Below, piece after piece: positions 25,226 through 33,768 of a stretch of DNA of 41,172 bases (position 1 is its first letter; each line of letters opens with the position of its first letter). The DNA lies in NCBI GenBank assembly GCA_021817345.1, contig JAKAVC010000021.1, positions 16,097 through 57,268 of the forward strand, read 5' to 3'. A program made the position numbers and the translations under genes. The notes under the pieces are model-generated. The model did no database searches and had not been told where the DNA came from. It was given only the letters and a program-made list of their open reading frames with translations. Origin of the DNA: Deltaproteobacteria bacterium. Its GTDB lineage: Bacteria > Desulfobacterota > Binatia > Binatales > Binataceae.

Positions 25226-26119
25226 ATGGATTTGAGACCGGTGGAACTCTCGGTAATCGTGGCGACTCACGCCCGTCCCGACTCGCTCGGCCGGCTTGTT
25301 CTATGCCTTGCGCCCCAGCTTAGGGCGGGCGAGCGAGAGTTGCTCCTGGCCGACAACGGGACGCCCGCGCCCTCCCCGCTTCCCGGTAACGCACCACCGC
25401 TCGCCCATCTGCACGATCCGCGCCCCGGCAAATGCCGGGTGCAGAATATCGCAATCAAGCGCGCGAGCGGCGAAATTCTGGTTTTCCTCGACGACGATCT
25501 GACCGTTGTCGGAGATTATCTGGACCAAGTCGAAGATTTTTTCCGCGAGCATCCGGAGTTCGCCGCGATGAAGGGACGGATCCTGGCCGCCGAGGATCCG
25601 AAGCTTAAGGCGGGACGCAACTGGGTGTACCTCGACCTTCCGATCGCCGACCATGGCGACGCGCCAATTGAAGTGCGCGGGGTGCTCGGCGCGAACATGG
25701 CCTTTCGCCGTGAAGTTTTCGACAAGGTCGGCCTGTTCGACGAACGGCTTGGACCCGGCGCGGCCGGCCATGAAGAGGAAACCGAGATGTCGCGGCGGCT
25801 TTCGCGCGCGAGCTACAGAATCGGCTACGCGCCCCGCGCGCTCGCGTGGCACGAGGTCGATCCGGCGCGCGCCGACCGCGCACGGTTCATCCGTATCGCC
25901 CGCGAGCGGGGACGATGCCGGATGCTCCACGAGGAGCATCGCGGCGCCGAGGTGATGTTGAAAAACGCGGTCGCGGCCGGGCGCCTGATGCTCGCGAGGG
26001 TTCTCGGCGCCGCGCCCGAACGTATCGCGCGCGAGGAACGGCGGATGGCCGTCGCGCGCGGGATGCTCGACGGGTTACGCGCCAGCCTCGACACGCCGCG
26101 CCTATCCAAGCGAGCGTAA
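25226..26119 (+). CDS. Family 2 glycosyltransferase
   Basis: This 297-residue inverting glycosyltransferase has a GT-A fold. It begins with LSVIVATHARPDSLGRLV, has the nucleotide/metal motif VFLDDDL with D89-D91, and continues with the acceptor-side region LGANMAFRREVFDKVGLFDERLG and the acidic pair EEETEMSRRL. Such enzymes build polysaccharide or protein-linked glycans from NDP-sugars at the inner membrane. No transmembrane segment is visible. The ATG at 25226 has no obvious ribosome site, but the conserved start follows at once. Its last 18 bases overlap the end of the convergent GT4 gene. Confidence 0.9.
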   Translation: MDLRPVELSVIVATHARPDSLGRLVLCLAPQLRAGERELLLADNGTPAPSPLPGNAPPLAHLHDPRPGKCRVQNIAIKRASGEILVFLDDDLTVVGDYLDQVEDFFREHPEFAAMKGRILAAEDPKLKAGRNWVYLDLPIADHGDAPIEVRGVLGANMAFRREVFDKVGLFDERLGPGAAGHEEETEMSRRLSRASYRIGYAPRALAWHEVDPARADRARFIRIARERGRCRMLHEEHRGAEVMLKNAVAAGRLMLARVLGAAPERIAREERRMAVARGMLDGLRASLDTPRLSKRA

Positions 26120-27223
26120 GATCCCGAGCAGATTGTCGCCGTGCCGATCCCAGGAGTACTGCTCGGCGGTCTCGCGGCACGTCGAGCGGAGCTCTTCGCC
26201 CGCCTCGACCATCTCATGGAGCCGCACGGACATGTCGGCCACGTCGCGCGGATTCGGCACCACGTAGCGCTCCATCGCCGCCGGCATCAGTTCGGCAACC
26301 CCGGACTGCGCGCTGGTCAGCGCGGGAAGCCCGCTCGCCATCGCTTCCATCACGACGTTGCCGAACGGCTCGAACAGCGAGGGCATCGCAAAGGCGTCCG
26401 CAGCCTCGAAGAAATTTTCCACGTCGCCGCGCGTGCCGACGAAATGGACGCGTGGAGCGAGGTTGAGCCGGCGCGCAAGGTCGCGATACGCGCGCTCGGC
26501 GCGGTCGGCCCCGATCACAACCAGGCGCGCATGCGAATCAAGCCGCGCCATCGCCTCGATCAGAAACCGCAGGCCCTTGCGCCCGAAGCCGTTGCCGACG
26601 AACAGCACAACCGGGATGTTTGCCGGGATTCCCAGATCGGCGCGAAGACGGCAGCGCCGCGCGTCGGTTCCTGCGGGATGGAAGCGTTCGAGATCGACGC
26701 CGTTGTACAGGGTGACGACCCGCCCGGCGTCGAGGCCAAAGCGCGCGAGCAGGTCGTCGCGGACCAGGTTGGACACCGCGATCGCAAGTTTCAGGCGGGG
26801 CGAGCGAAATGCCATCCGTTCGATTATCATCTGCGCCTGATGGTACGGCAGAAGCGGCATCACGGCGGCGCTTATCCTCCCGCGCCATCGGCGCGCCGCC
26901 GCCACGTAGCTGGCGTGAGCGCTCCCGCCCGAGCGCAGGACGTCCGCGCCAACGGTGCGCGCGAAGCTGAGCACGAGGTCATTGCCGTCGCGGCGCGCCG
27001 CGGCGGGAGCGGCTAGCGCGAACGCGAACAGGCGCCCGGTTCGGGTGGGCGCCAGAGTTCCGATCCGCTTTACCGGAAAATCGCCTGACTCGCCGCGTAT
27101 TTCGGAAGCGTAAGCCGTGACCCGGTGGCCGGCTTCGAGCAGGTAACGCGCCGTGACCATCAGGTCGCGTTCGGTTCCGCCTCCTTGCGGATCAAAACGA
27201 CGCGTAAGCAGTGCGATTTTCAC
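26102..27223 (-). CDS. Family 4 glycosyltransferase (WaaG-like)
   Basis: This 373-residue retaining glycosyltransferase has a GT-B fold. The N-terminal half opens MKIALLTRRFDPQGGGTERDLMVTARYL, reminiscent of WaaG-type lipopolysaccharide core glucosyltransferases. The C-terminal half has the nucleotide-sugar site FEPFGNVVMEAMASGLPALTS with the E-x7-E pattern. A role in lipopolysaccharide core or another surface glycan is plausible; donor and acceptor are unknown. The start is GTG at 27223, with AGAGAG upstream. Its 3' end overlaps that of the convergent GT2 gene by 18 bp, and its 5' end is divergent from the DUF3426 gene. Confidence 0.9.
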   Translation of the reverse strand: MKIALLTRRFDPQGGGTERDLMVTARYLLEAGHRVTAYASEIRGESGDFPVKRIGTLAPTRTGRLFAFALAAPAAARRDGNDLVLSFARTVGADVLRSGGSAHASYVAAARRWRGRISAAVMPLLPYHQAQMIIERMAFRSPRLKLAIAVSNLVRDDLLARFGLDAGRVVTLYNGVDLERFHPAGTDARRCRLRADLGIPANIPVVLFVGNGFGRKGLRFLIEAMARLDSHARLVVIGADRAERAYRDLARRLNLAPRVHFVGTRGDVENFFEAADAFAMPSLFEPFGNVVMEAMASGLPALTSAQSGVAELMPAAMERYVVPNPRDVADMSVRLHEMVEAGEELRSTCRETAEQYSWDRHGDNLLGILRSLG

Positions 27224-27323
27224 TATTCTCTCTTCCGGCTGCCCGAGTCCGACCTCGCCGGCCCAAAAGCTGCGCGGCGTTAATTCCTATGGTAACTTGT
27301 TTCGGGGGTTGCGAGGCGTGGCG

Positions 27324-28763
27324 ATGATCGAGATTCAGTGTACCAGCTGTCACACACGCTACCGTATCGACGAGCGCGTATTACCTGACGACACTCCGAC
27401 GTTCAAGTGCTCGCGATGCGGTCATGTGTTCACGGCCGATCCGGGCCGCTTCAAGCCCGGGACGGAGTCCGGTGGCTCCAACCCGGTTATCCGGCCCGAA
27501 GCTCCGGTCAAGGCCGCCAAAGCCGCACCGGACGCTCCCGACTCACGCAAACTGTATTCTCCTATTAGGCCGTTGACCGCCGTAAGGCCAGCGTCGGCGT
27601 CAGAGGCCCGGCCCTCCGCCAAGCCCGCTCCGTCGCTCGGCCAGCAGGCGGGCCAGGAAAACGAGACCGCCCGTCCCGGCCGTTCGCTCGCCGCTGCTGA
27701 GCCGCAGCAGCCGGAGCCACCCGGTCAGCGCGGTGCTTTGGACTCTCGCGGGGCCGGCAGTTCGCCGCGCGACCCGGCGCCCGCCAGTTTGCGGCCGCTC
27801 AGTTCCGTCAAGCGCGCACCGGAGCGCACCAACGCCGCCGAGCGCGAAACCGCGTCCGATTCCGACGAGGGCTTCGAGGAGCCGCGGTTCGAGGATGAGG
27901 ACCAGGTGCACGGGGAAAATCTTGCCTTCGATTTCGCCGACGACGAGCCAGAAATCGAAGTCGGTGAACCACCCAAAGAGGAACTCAAGGACGACACGTG
28001 GGAGGTCGGCGCCGACGAACCCGCGCCCGATTCCGAAGCCCGCTTCGACGAATCGGCCCTAAGGGTGCCTTCGTCTCCGGCTCCGCGGCTGCGCGAGCCG
28101 GTCGAGAGCGGCTCGCCGCCCGGCAAGCGTTCCGTTTCCGCGTCGTTGAAACATCAGGCCAGCGGCGAAGTCGATCGCTACCTCGACCGCGGAAAGCTTC
28201 ATTCGGCGGGCTTCTTCGTCGCGATCTTCTTCCTGATCGCGATTGGTTTCACGGGCGCGAGCCTGGTGATATGCGGCGCTCCGGTTGCGAGCGAACGGCT
28301 GCTGAGCGGGCTTCCCGTAGTCGGACCGAGCCTTGAGACGGCGCCGGCACTCGAAAGCATGGTCGCGCTGGACAACGTTCACGCCTACTACGAGCAGCTC
28401 AAAGGCGGGCATCGCGCGCTGGTAATCGTCGGCCGGGCGACGAACGGCGCCACGATGCCGATTCACATGGTCGAGATCGACGTGCGGGTGCTCGACGCGT
28501 CCTCGCGTACGCTTGCGACCCGCTCGGTTTATTGCGGGCAGACGCTTTCGGAACAGATGATCGCGCAGATGACGCCGCACGAACTCGAGTTCCTTCAGAA
28601 GCTGCTTCCGCAGAAAACCTTCGTGCTGGATCCGACCGATACCGCGCCGTTCGTCAGCGTATTCATTGATCCGCCGGCCGACGTGAGCCGGTTCGCGGTT
28701 TCGGTCGCAAAGGTGACCCAGGCTTCGATGCGGACGGCGTCGAACCAGGACGGCGCCTCTTAG
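27324..28763 (+). CDS. MJ0042-type zinc-finger / DUF3426 membrane protein
   Basis: The 479-residue protein starts with an MJ0042-type zinc ribbon (MIEIQCTSCHTRYRIDERVL, then FKCSRCGHVF), i.e. CxxC...CxxC. A long low-complexity Pro/Ala/Glu-rich region follows to about residue 285, then one transmembrane segment (SAGFFVAIFFLIAIGFTGASLVI, about 292-314). The C-terminal DUF3426 domain continues to the end (with RALVIVGRATN and MVEIDVRVLD). The topology suggests a cytosolic zinc ribbon and an extracytoplasmic C-terminal domain. Proteins of this type are common in proteobacteria but not functionally defined. The ATG at 27324 is chosen because the zinc ribbon begins there and GAGGCG precedes it. It ends 4 bases before the convergent gcvH stop. 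Confidence 0.87.
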   Translation: MIEIQCTSCHTRYRIDERVLPDDTPTFKCSRCGHVFTADPGRFKPGTESGGSNPVIRPEAPVKAAKAAPDAPDSRKLYSPIRPLTAVRPASASEARPSAKPAPSLGQQAGQENETARPGRSLAAAEPQQPEPPGQRGALDSRGAGSSPRDPAPASLRPLSSVKRAPERTNAAERETASDSDEGFEEPRFEDEDQVHGENLAFDFADDEPEIEVGEPPKEELKDDTWEVGADEPAPDSEARFDESALRVPSSPAPRLREPVESGSPPGKRSVSASLKHQASGEVDRYLDRGKLHSAGFFVAIFFLIAIGFTGASLVICGAPVASERLLSGLPVVGPSLETAPALESMVALDNVHAYYEQLKGGHRALVIVGRATNGATMPIHMVEIDVRVLDASSRTLATRSVYCGQTLSEQMIAQMTPHELEFLQKLLPQKTFVLDPTDTAPFVSVFIDPPADVSRFAVSVAKVTQASMRTASNQDGAS

Positions 28764-28767
28764 CCGA

Positions 28768-29157
28768 TTACTCCTTCTCCCGCGCGAGCATCTCCTCGTA
28801 TTCCTCGCCGTCCATCAGGTCTTCGAGGTCGGCCGGGTCGTTCATCTCCACCTTTATCAGCCAGCCGTCGCCATAAGGGTCTTCGTTGACGGTTTCCGGG
28901 CTCTCGGGCAGGTCTTCGTTGACTTCGACAACGGTGCCGCTGACCGGGGCGTAGATGTCGGACACCGCCTTTACCGATTCCACGACGCCGAACGGGTCGT
29001 CCTTGCTGATCTTGTCGCCCACCGCGGGCAACTCGATATAGACGATCTCGCCCAGCTGGTCCTGCGCGTGATCGGTGATTCCGACTGTCGCCACGGAATC
29101 CTCGGTGGCGACCCATTCATGCTCCTTCGAATACTTGAGTCCCCGCGGGATCTCCAT
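28768..29157 (-). CDS. gcvH: Glycine cleavage system H protein
   Basis: This 129-residue lipoyl carrier of the glycine cleavage complex shuttles the aminomethyl group between the P, T and L proteins. The lipoylation site is K63 within GVVESVKAVSDIY, and the GITDHAQDQLGEIVYIELP and VSGTVVEVNEDL segments match the family. A GGGAGGAG ribosome site precedes the ATG. Length and motifs are typical. No gcvT, gcvP or lpd gene is adjacent, so the rest of the system, or a lipoate-relay role for this H protein, lies elsewhere. Confidence 0.96.
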   Translation of the reverse strand: MEIPRGLKYSKEHEWVATEDSVATVGITDHAQDQLGEIVYIELPAVGDKISKDDPFGVVESVKAVSDIYAPVSGTVVEVNEDLPESPETVNEDPYGDGWLIKVEMNDPADLEDLMDGEEYEEMLAREKE

Positions 29158-29409
29158 GACTCCTCCCAGAACTCTTGGTTACCTCGGTGTTCGCCGCGTC
29201 AGGCATCCAGCCGACCAGCGGCAATCCTGTGTTCCATGAAGCGCAGCGGAAATCGGATTGTCAAGCTTTTGCGCCGCTCGCGTTTGGTTGCGCCTGTTGA
29301 CACTTGACCCCCCGATGCGTTGAGCTTTGCGCGCTCATCGTGATCGTGACGCATAACCGATGCAAGTCGCGCGCGGATTAACATACGCACAAGCCGGAGG
29401 TCGGGCAGG

Positions 29410-30516
29410 ATGATCGTTGGCGTTCCCACCGAGATCAAGGCAGACGAGCGCAGAGTGTCGATGACGCCGACAGGCGCGGCCGCGTTCAGAAGTCACGGCC
29501 ATCGCGTGCTCGTGCAGCGCGGCGCCGGCGTGGCGACTGGATTCTCCGATCGCGATTACCGGCGCGCCGGGGCGAGCGTCGTCGCTTCCGCGGCCGAGGT
29601 ATGGCGGCGCGCGGAAATGATCCTCAAGGTGAAGGAACCGCAACCCGCCGAGTACCGGTTTCTGAGACCCGGCCTGATCCTCTTCACCTACCTGCATCTG
29701 GCGGCCGACCGACGCCTTGCGCACGAGATGCTCGCGCGGCGCGTGACCGGACTCGGCTACGAGACGGTCGAGCTCGAAGACGCAAGCCTTCCACTGCTCG
29801 CTCCGATGAGCGAAGTCGCCGGCCGTATCGCGATCCAGGTCGGCGCATGGTGCTTGGAAGCGCGAAACGGGGGCCGCGGCGTGCTGCTGAGCGGCGCTCC
29901 CGGCGTAAGACCGGCCAAGGTCGCCGTGGTGGGCGGCGGAATCGCGGGACTCAACGCGTGCCGCGTCGCGGCGGGCGTTGGAGCCGAAGTCGCAATTATG
30001 GATATCAATCCGATTCGGCTTCGCTACCTCAACGACATTCTCGGCGCGCGCGTGATGACCGTGATGTCGAACCGGGCAACTCTGCTCGAGGAACTGCGGA
30101 GCGCGGATCTCGTGATCGGATCGGTGCTGGTGCCTGGCGCAAGGGCGCCGCGCCTGATAACCGCCGCGATGGTCTCGCGGATGAAGCCGGGCGCGGTGCT
30201 GGTCGATCTTTCAATCGACCAGGGTGGTATCTCGGAGACCTCGCGCCCGACCACGCATGCCAAGCCGATCTACGTTCGCAACGGCGTCGTCCATTACTGC
30301 GTGACGAACATGCCCGCGATGGTGCCGCACACGTCCACCTACGCGCTCACCAACGCGACGACGCATTACGCGCTGGAAATCGCCGACCACGGCGTGCTGG
30401 AAGCGGGCGCGCGCAACAAGGCGATTCGCTCCGGGCTGAACACCTACGACGGCCACGTCGCGCATCCGGCGGTCGCCGGAGCGTTGCGGGCAAAGCCGCA
30501 TTCGCCCTGGGAGTAG
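29410..30516 (+). CDS. ald: Alanine dehydrogenase
   Basis: This 368-residue enzyme oxidises L-alanine to pyruvate and ammonium with NAD. The N-terminal substrate domain has MIVGVPTEIKADERRVSMTP, K75 in VKEP and H96 in YLHLA. The NAD-binding domain has VVGGGIAG at 173-180, and the catalytic Asp is D270 in LSIDQGG, numbering as in characterised enzymes. The MSEVAGRIA stretch is also present. A GGAGG and a closer AGG precede the ATG. The upstream 252 nt to gcvH, which is divergent, carry no gene and probably hold both promoters. Confidence 0.95.
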   Translation: MIVGVPTEIKADERRVSMTPTGAAAFRSHGHRVLVQRGAGVATGFSDRDYRRAGASVVASAAEVWRRAEMILKVKEPQPAEYRFLRPGLILFTYLHLAADRRLAHEMLARRVTGLGYETVELEDASLPLLAPMSEVAGRIAIQVGAWCLEARNGGRGVLLSGAPGVRPAKVAVVGGGIAGLNACRVAAGVGAEVAIMDINPIRLRYLNDILGARVMTVMSNRATLLEELRSADLVIGSVLVPGARAPRLITAAMVSRMKPGAVLVDLSIDQGGISETSRPTTHAKPIYVRNGVVHYCVTNMPAMVPHTSTYALTNATTHYALEIADHGVLEAGARNKAIRSGLNTYDGHVAHPAVAGALRAKPHSPWE

Positions 30517-30558
30517 AGGACGGCGCGGCGCTGCTCGCCGCCCACGTGCAAACCCGGC

Positions 30559-31908
30559 TTATCTGCGACGTCCGCCCAGGAAGGCGAAGTCTCCGAATTC
30601 GTTGACGCTCAGGCTGCCGCTGAACATGGGATGGCCGGACAATTCCCTCGCGCCGGCTCGATATGCGATCCGCGCCGGCCCGGCTTTGATAAAAGCTCCG
30701 CCTGGAGCGAGAGCGTACAGCCGCTCACGCCCGTAAGCGTCCTGCGCGCCAAAGATCATCGCTCCCGAACCCGTAAGCAACGGATTGCCGAACCACCGAA
30801 GCGGCGCTCCCCAAGGGTTCAACTGCCCTCGCCTTGCGCGCACTTGGGCGCGCTCGCGCGCGACCACCAGCAGAAGCGGAACGTGGTGGACCGAGGCAAG
30901 CACGGCCGTCGTCGCGTCGCGCATCAAACCGGGCCGCCCGAGCGACAGATGGTCGATTCGGCCGGCCTCCGTGCGTTCGCCCGCCGATAGAACGCGCTCG
31001 AGCACGCCCTTGCGAAAAATGAACAGCGCCTCGCCGGTTCCGGTCCGCGCGCTAAAGGCAACTGGACCGTCATAGGGAAGCGCGGCGGGCAGGCCAAAAT
31101 CGACGTAGCGCTTGCCGCCGTGCGGGGACCGCCGGGCCACCGCAAGCTCGTCAATACCGCTGCGGCGCGAAACCGTCACCAGTGCCGGCACGTCGTGAGC
31201 CGGGTCGGAGTGCCGTTCCCAAGGCTCGATCCACGCCTTTAAGACTATTTTGCCAAGGCCGGCGAACTGCTGGCTGCCGAAACCGAAGGCCGCGATCACA
31301 TGGCCGTGCGCCGTCAGCGCGCCGGTGCGGGCCAGGCACGACAATCTGTCGTTCGCGTAAAGAAAAACCGAGTCGTGCCCGGCGGCGTCGGCGGCGACGA
31401 AGGCAATCTCCCCATCGCGGCCGGCTACGGGACGCGGGTCAACCTTAAGGACCGGCGAGCATTGCGGCGCGGCAACCGTCGCGGCGTCGAAGGCTGGTGT
31501 GACTCGAGAGCCGCGTGCGGCATTCGGATCGCCTATGTAAAGATGCCAGCGATCGTTCTCAAAGCCGAACGTTGTATCGGCGGCAAAGAGCACCCTGCCG
31601 TCACTCATCATGTCCGGAAGGCCTAAATCGACGACACGGCCCCCGTTCAATCGCGTTCCGACCGCCGCAATCGTAACCAGTCGGCCTTCGCGGTCGTTGG
31701 CGTAGAGCGTTGAGACGCGGTCGCGCTCCAGGGCGGCGCGGCCCAGGCCTTGCAGGCTGAGCGCGAACGCATTTGCCCTTCGCACTGCCGCAAGCTGGGT
31801 TGTGCCAATAAGAAGCAGAGTCAGCAGCAGATAAAACCGTCGCCCGGCTGACAGCAGGCATACTTTTGTGGTCGGCGGGCTCAGGGCCGCGTGTTTCGCA
31901 GGTATCAT
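30559..31908 (-). CDS. Exported repeat (propeller-like) protein of unknown function
   Basis: This protein of about 449 residues has a hydrophobic export segment (FYLLLTLLLIGTTQLAAV) and then irregular repeats of about 50-60 residues. These alternate statements such as GRVLFAADT, GEIAFVAADAAG, GPVAFSARTG, GAMIFGAQDAYG and GDFAFLGG with glycine-rich turns, resembling exported propeller-type proteins of deltaproteobacteria. I recognise no catalytic motif. The ATG at 31908 has GGAGA just upstream. Alternatively a GTG at 31983 directly abuts the stop of the DUF1329 gene (TGAGTG), which would permit coupling. It follows the DUF1329 gene on the same strand and may share its transcript. Function is not assigned. 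Confidence 0.65.
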   Translation of the reverse strand: MIPAKHAALSPPTTKVCLLSAGRRFYLLLTLLLIGTTQLAAVRRANAFALSLQGLGRAALERDRVSTLYANDREGRLVTIAAVGTRLNGGRVVDLGLPDMMSDGRVLFAADTTFGFENDRWHLYIGDPNAARGSRVTPAFDAATVAAPQCSPVLKVDPRPVAGRDGEIAFVAADAAGHDSVFLYANDRLSCLARTGALTAHGHVIAAFGFGSQQFAGLGKIVLKAWIEPWERHSDPAHDVPALVTVSRRSGIDELAVARRSPHGGKRYVDFGLPAALPYDGPVAFSARTGTGEALFIFRKGVLERVLSAGERTEAGRIDHLSLGRPGLMRDATTAVLASVHHVPLLLVVARERAQVRARRGQLNPWGAPLRWFGNPLLTGSGAMIFGAQDAYGRERLYALAPGGAFIKAGPARIAYRAGARELSGHPMFSGSLSVNEFGDFAFLGGRRR

Positions 31909-31983
31909 TCTCCAAACCTTGCTGAATAGCCGCGCAAAAGCCGTACCATCGACACGCGGCCCTGAATCGGGTTGTCGCGGCAC

Positions 31984-33297
31984 TCAGTCGCCGCCCACCG
32001 CGTGGCCGCCCTCGGCCGCCGCCGCCATCGCCTCGGGGGTGAACCAGTTTCGGTCGACCGCGCCCATGTTGATAAACCACGAGTCGCGGGTCGGGGCGTT
32101 GAGCGCGGGATGGTAGCAGACCGAGGACAGGCCGCCCTGGAGATCGGTCGTCGATGAGCCCACCTGGAACTCGCGCTTGAAGGGATAGATTGCGATGCGC
32201 GAGCCGCGCTCGGCGCGATCGGCGTAATTCATCCACGAAGTGTAGTTTTTGAAGAGCCGGCCCGCATGGTCATACATATCCACGTACATTGGGAAGTCCG
32301 CTTCGGAATCGATATAGATAATCTCGCGGCTGTAAAGCGGGCTTGCCTCGCGACCGGCACGCGGGCGCGCTTCGATAACGTACATGTGGCGGAGTTGCCA
32401 TGCGTCCGGGCAATGGCTCGCGCCTCCGTCGGTCGGGCAGCGCGGATCGCGTCCGTGATGGACATCGACCGCCGCCAGCATGGTCTTTTCGCCGAGAAAC
32501 CTGAAATCGTAATCCTCGGGCTTGCCGCTCCACGCCTCGTAATGGTTGGGATCGTAGGCCTGCGCCCCCGATGCCGTGTCCATCATGTCGTAGTTGAGAC
32601 GGCGGAGGCGGCGCGCGCCGGGTGTCCAAGTCCAGACGTCGTCGTCGCGATTCGGATTTGCGAAGCGGAACTTCAGAATGCCGGTTCCGCGGTCGGTTGC
32701 GGGCGAGAGAACAGGGTAAAGGAGCGCCAGGTAGTAGCGGTTGGTTTTCCTAAAGTCGGGATCGATCGGCATCGGTTCGACTTCGGTCCGTCCGACCTCG
32801 TTGTACCCGGCATAATGCCCAATCTCGGTGTCGTAAATTTCGAAAAAGCTCTTATTGCGGCCCCAGTAAACCGTATCGCAGTCAAAAAAGCGCAGATCGT
32901 AATCGTCGGTTGAAATCGGCCGGAATACTTCGTTCCATATCACCTTGTCGGCGGCGTAAGGATCGTTCGCGTCGATGATCGGGAACGGCTCGCCCGCGAC
33001 ATAACCTATGAGGCTGCGATGGTCGGGCGAAAGGCGAACCTGGCTGGAATACTTTTCCGTCGCCTCCTGGTACGACGGGGGCCACTCGATCCGCTCGGTC
33101 TTTTCGATCTTCATCGACATGCCGTGTTCGATGCGCTGGTAGACCCCTGGAGAGACCAGTTCTTTGACCTTTGAAGCGTTTTGCCAGGTGATAAAGTCGC
33201 CCGGTTTGACCCGCGCGAAAGCGCCCCCGCCGAAGCAGAGCCCTAACGCGCTCAACGCAATCGCAACGGCCAGGCCGCGAACGAGGAAACGAATCAT
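31984..33297 (-). CDS. DUF1329 family exported protein
   Basis: This 437-residue protein has a signal peptide (MIRFLVRGLAVAIALSALGL...AFA) and matches DUF1329, an outer-membrane/periplasmic family with a likely LolA/LolB-like fold. Recognisable stretches are VKPGDFITWQNASKVKELVSPG near the mature N-terminus, RFANPNRDDDVWTWTPGARRLRRLNYD in the middle, and DFRFLGEKTMLAA with PLYSREIIYID later. DUF1329 genes often lie near RND exporters or hydrophobic-compound catabolism genes; none is seen here. A GGAGGAGG ribosome site lies about 9 nt before the ATG. The exported repeat protein follows directly downstream. Confidence 0.87.
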   Translation of the reverse strand: MIRFLVRGLAVAIALSALGLCFGGGAFARVKPGDFITWQNASKVKELVSPGVYQRIEHGMSMKIEKTERIEWPPSYQEATEKYSSQVRLSPDHRSLIGYVAGEPFPIIDANDPYAADKVIWNEVFRPISTDDYDLRFFDCDTVYWGRNKSFFEIYDTEIGHYAGYNEVGRTEVEPMPIDPDFRKTNRYYLALLYPVLSPATDRGTGILKFRFANPNRDDDVWTWTPGARRLRRLNYDMMDTASGAQAYDPNHYEAWSGKPEDYDFRFLGEKTMLAAVDVHHGRDPRCPTDGGASHCPDAWQLRHMYVIEARPRAGREASPLYSREIIYIDSEADFPMYVDMYDHAGRLFKNYTSWMNYADRAERGSRIAIYPFKREFQVGSSTTDLQGGLSSVCYHPALNAPTRDSWFINMGAVDRNWFTPEAMAAAAEGGHAVGGD

Positions 33298-33637
33298 CCG
33301 ACTTGCCTCCTCCGGAAAGATGCCCTAACGGCTGTTAGGTTCGAGCAACCGATGTGCCAGCGGACGGCGATGTTGATTTTCGCCGTCTTCCCGCCCGCCG
33401 ATGGCGCGGCAGGATACAGGCTGGCGCAATCCGATGCAGCCTTCGGGAACGCGGATGGCCAAAAGACGCATCCGGCGGAATGCGAGCTATGGAAGAACGT
33501 GGTCGAACCTTGCGAGCGCGAGCAAAGCCCGGCTCTTACGGGCATACGCAGCAGGGAAAGCGCCGATACAGTCGAGGCTAAAGCGCTCGAGATTGGCTAC
33601 TGTGGCGTCCGATTAGCAACTTTGCCGCGGACGCCAG
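33298..33637. other. Non-coding stretch upstream of the DUF1329 gene
   Basis: No convincing gene is seen. It holds a small palindrome CCTAACGGCTGTTAGG at 33324-33339, about 27 nt upstream of the DUF1329 start codon, which could be an operator. It also holds an inverted repeat (TGGCGTCCG 33603-33611 with its complement at 33628-33636) beside repeat copy B. A frame from 33352 runs into the repeat and lacks a ribosome site or any family likeness. Confidence 0.5.
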
Positions 33638-33754
33638 TGGCATTAGACTCTTCGCTTCGGCAGCCTTCGCTCAGAATGACCACAGCGCCCGCGCCTGTCA
33701 TTCTGAGCGAAGCGAAGAATCTCATTCCACCGAGCGACATCCCATGAACTTATC
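33638..33754 (+). repeat. Hairpin-forming intergenic repeat, copy B
   Basis: The 117-base second copy of the element at 9121-9241 is in the opposite orientation. It keeps both arms (CTTCGCTCAGAATGAC and GTCATTCTGAGCGAAG) and the outer GAGATTCTTCGCTTCG-type ends, including the CTTATC border. It lies in the gap after the minus-strand lipoprotein gene ends at 33769 and before the DUF1329 gene begins. No transposase is nearby. Confidence 0.85.
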
Positions 33755-33768
33755 GGCGGGCTACCACA

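Noticed and set aside
33352-33747. 131-residue plus-strand frame in the gap upstream of the DUF1329 gene
   Set aside because: Its C-terminal third is a translation of the repeat element, no ribosome site precedes it and no family is recognisable.
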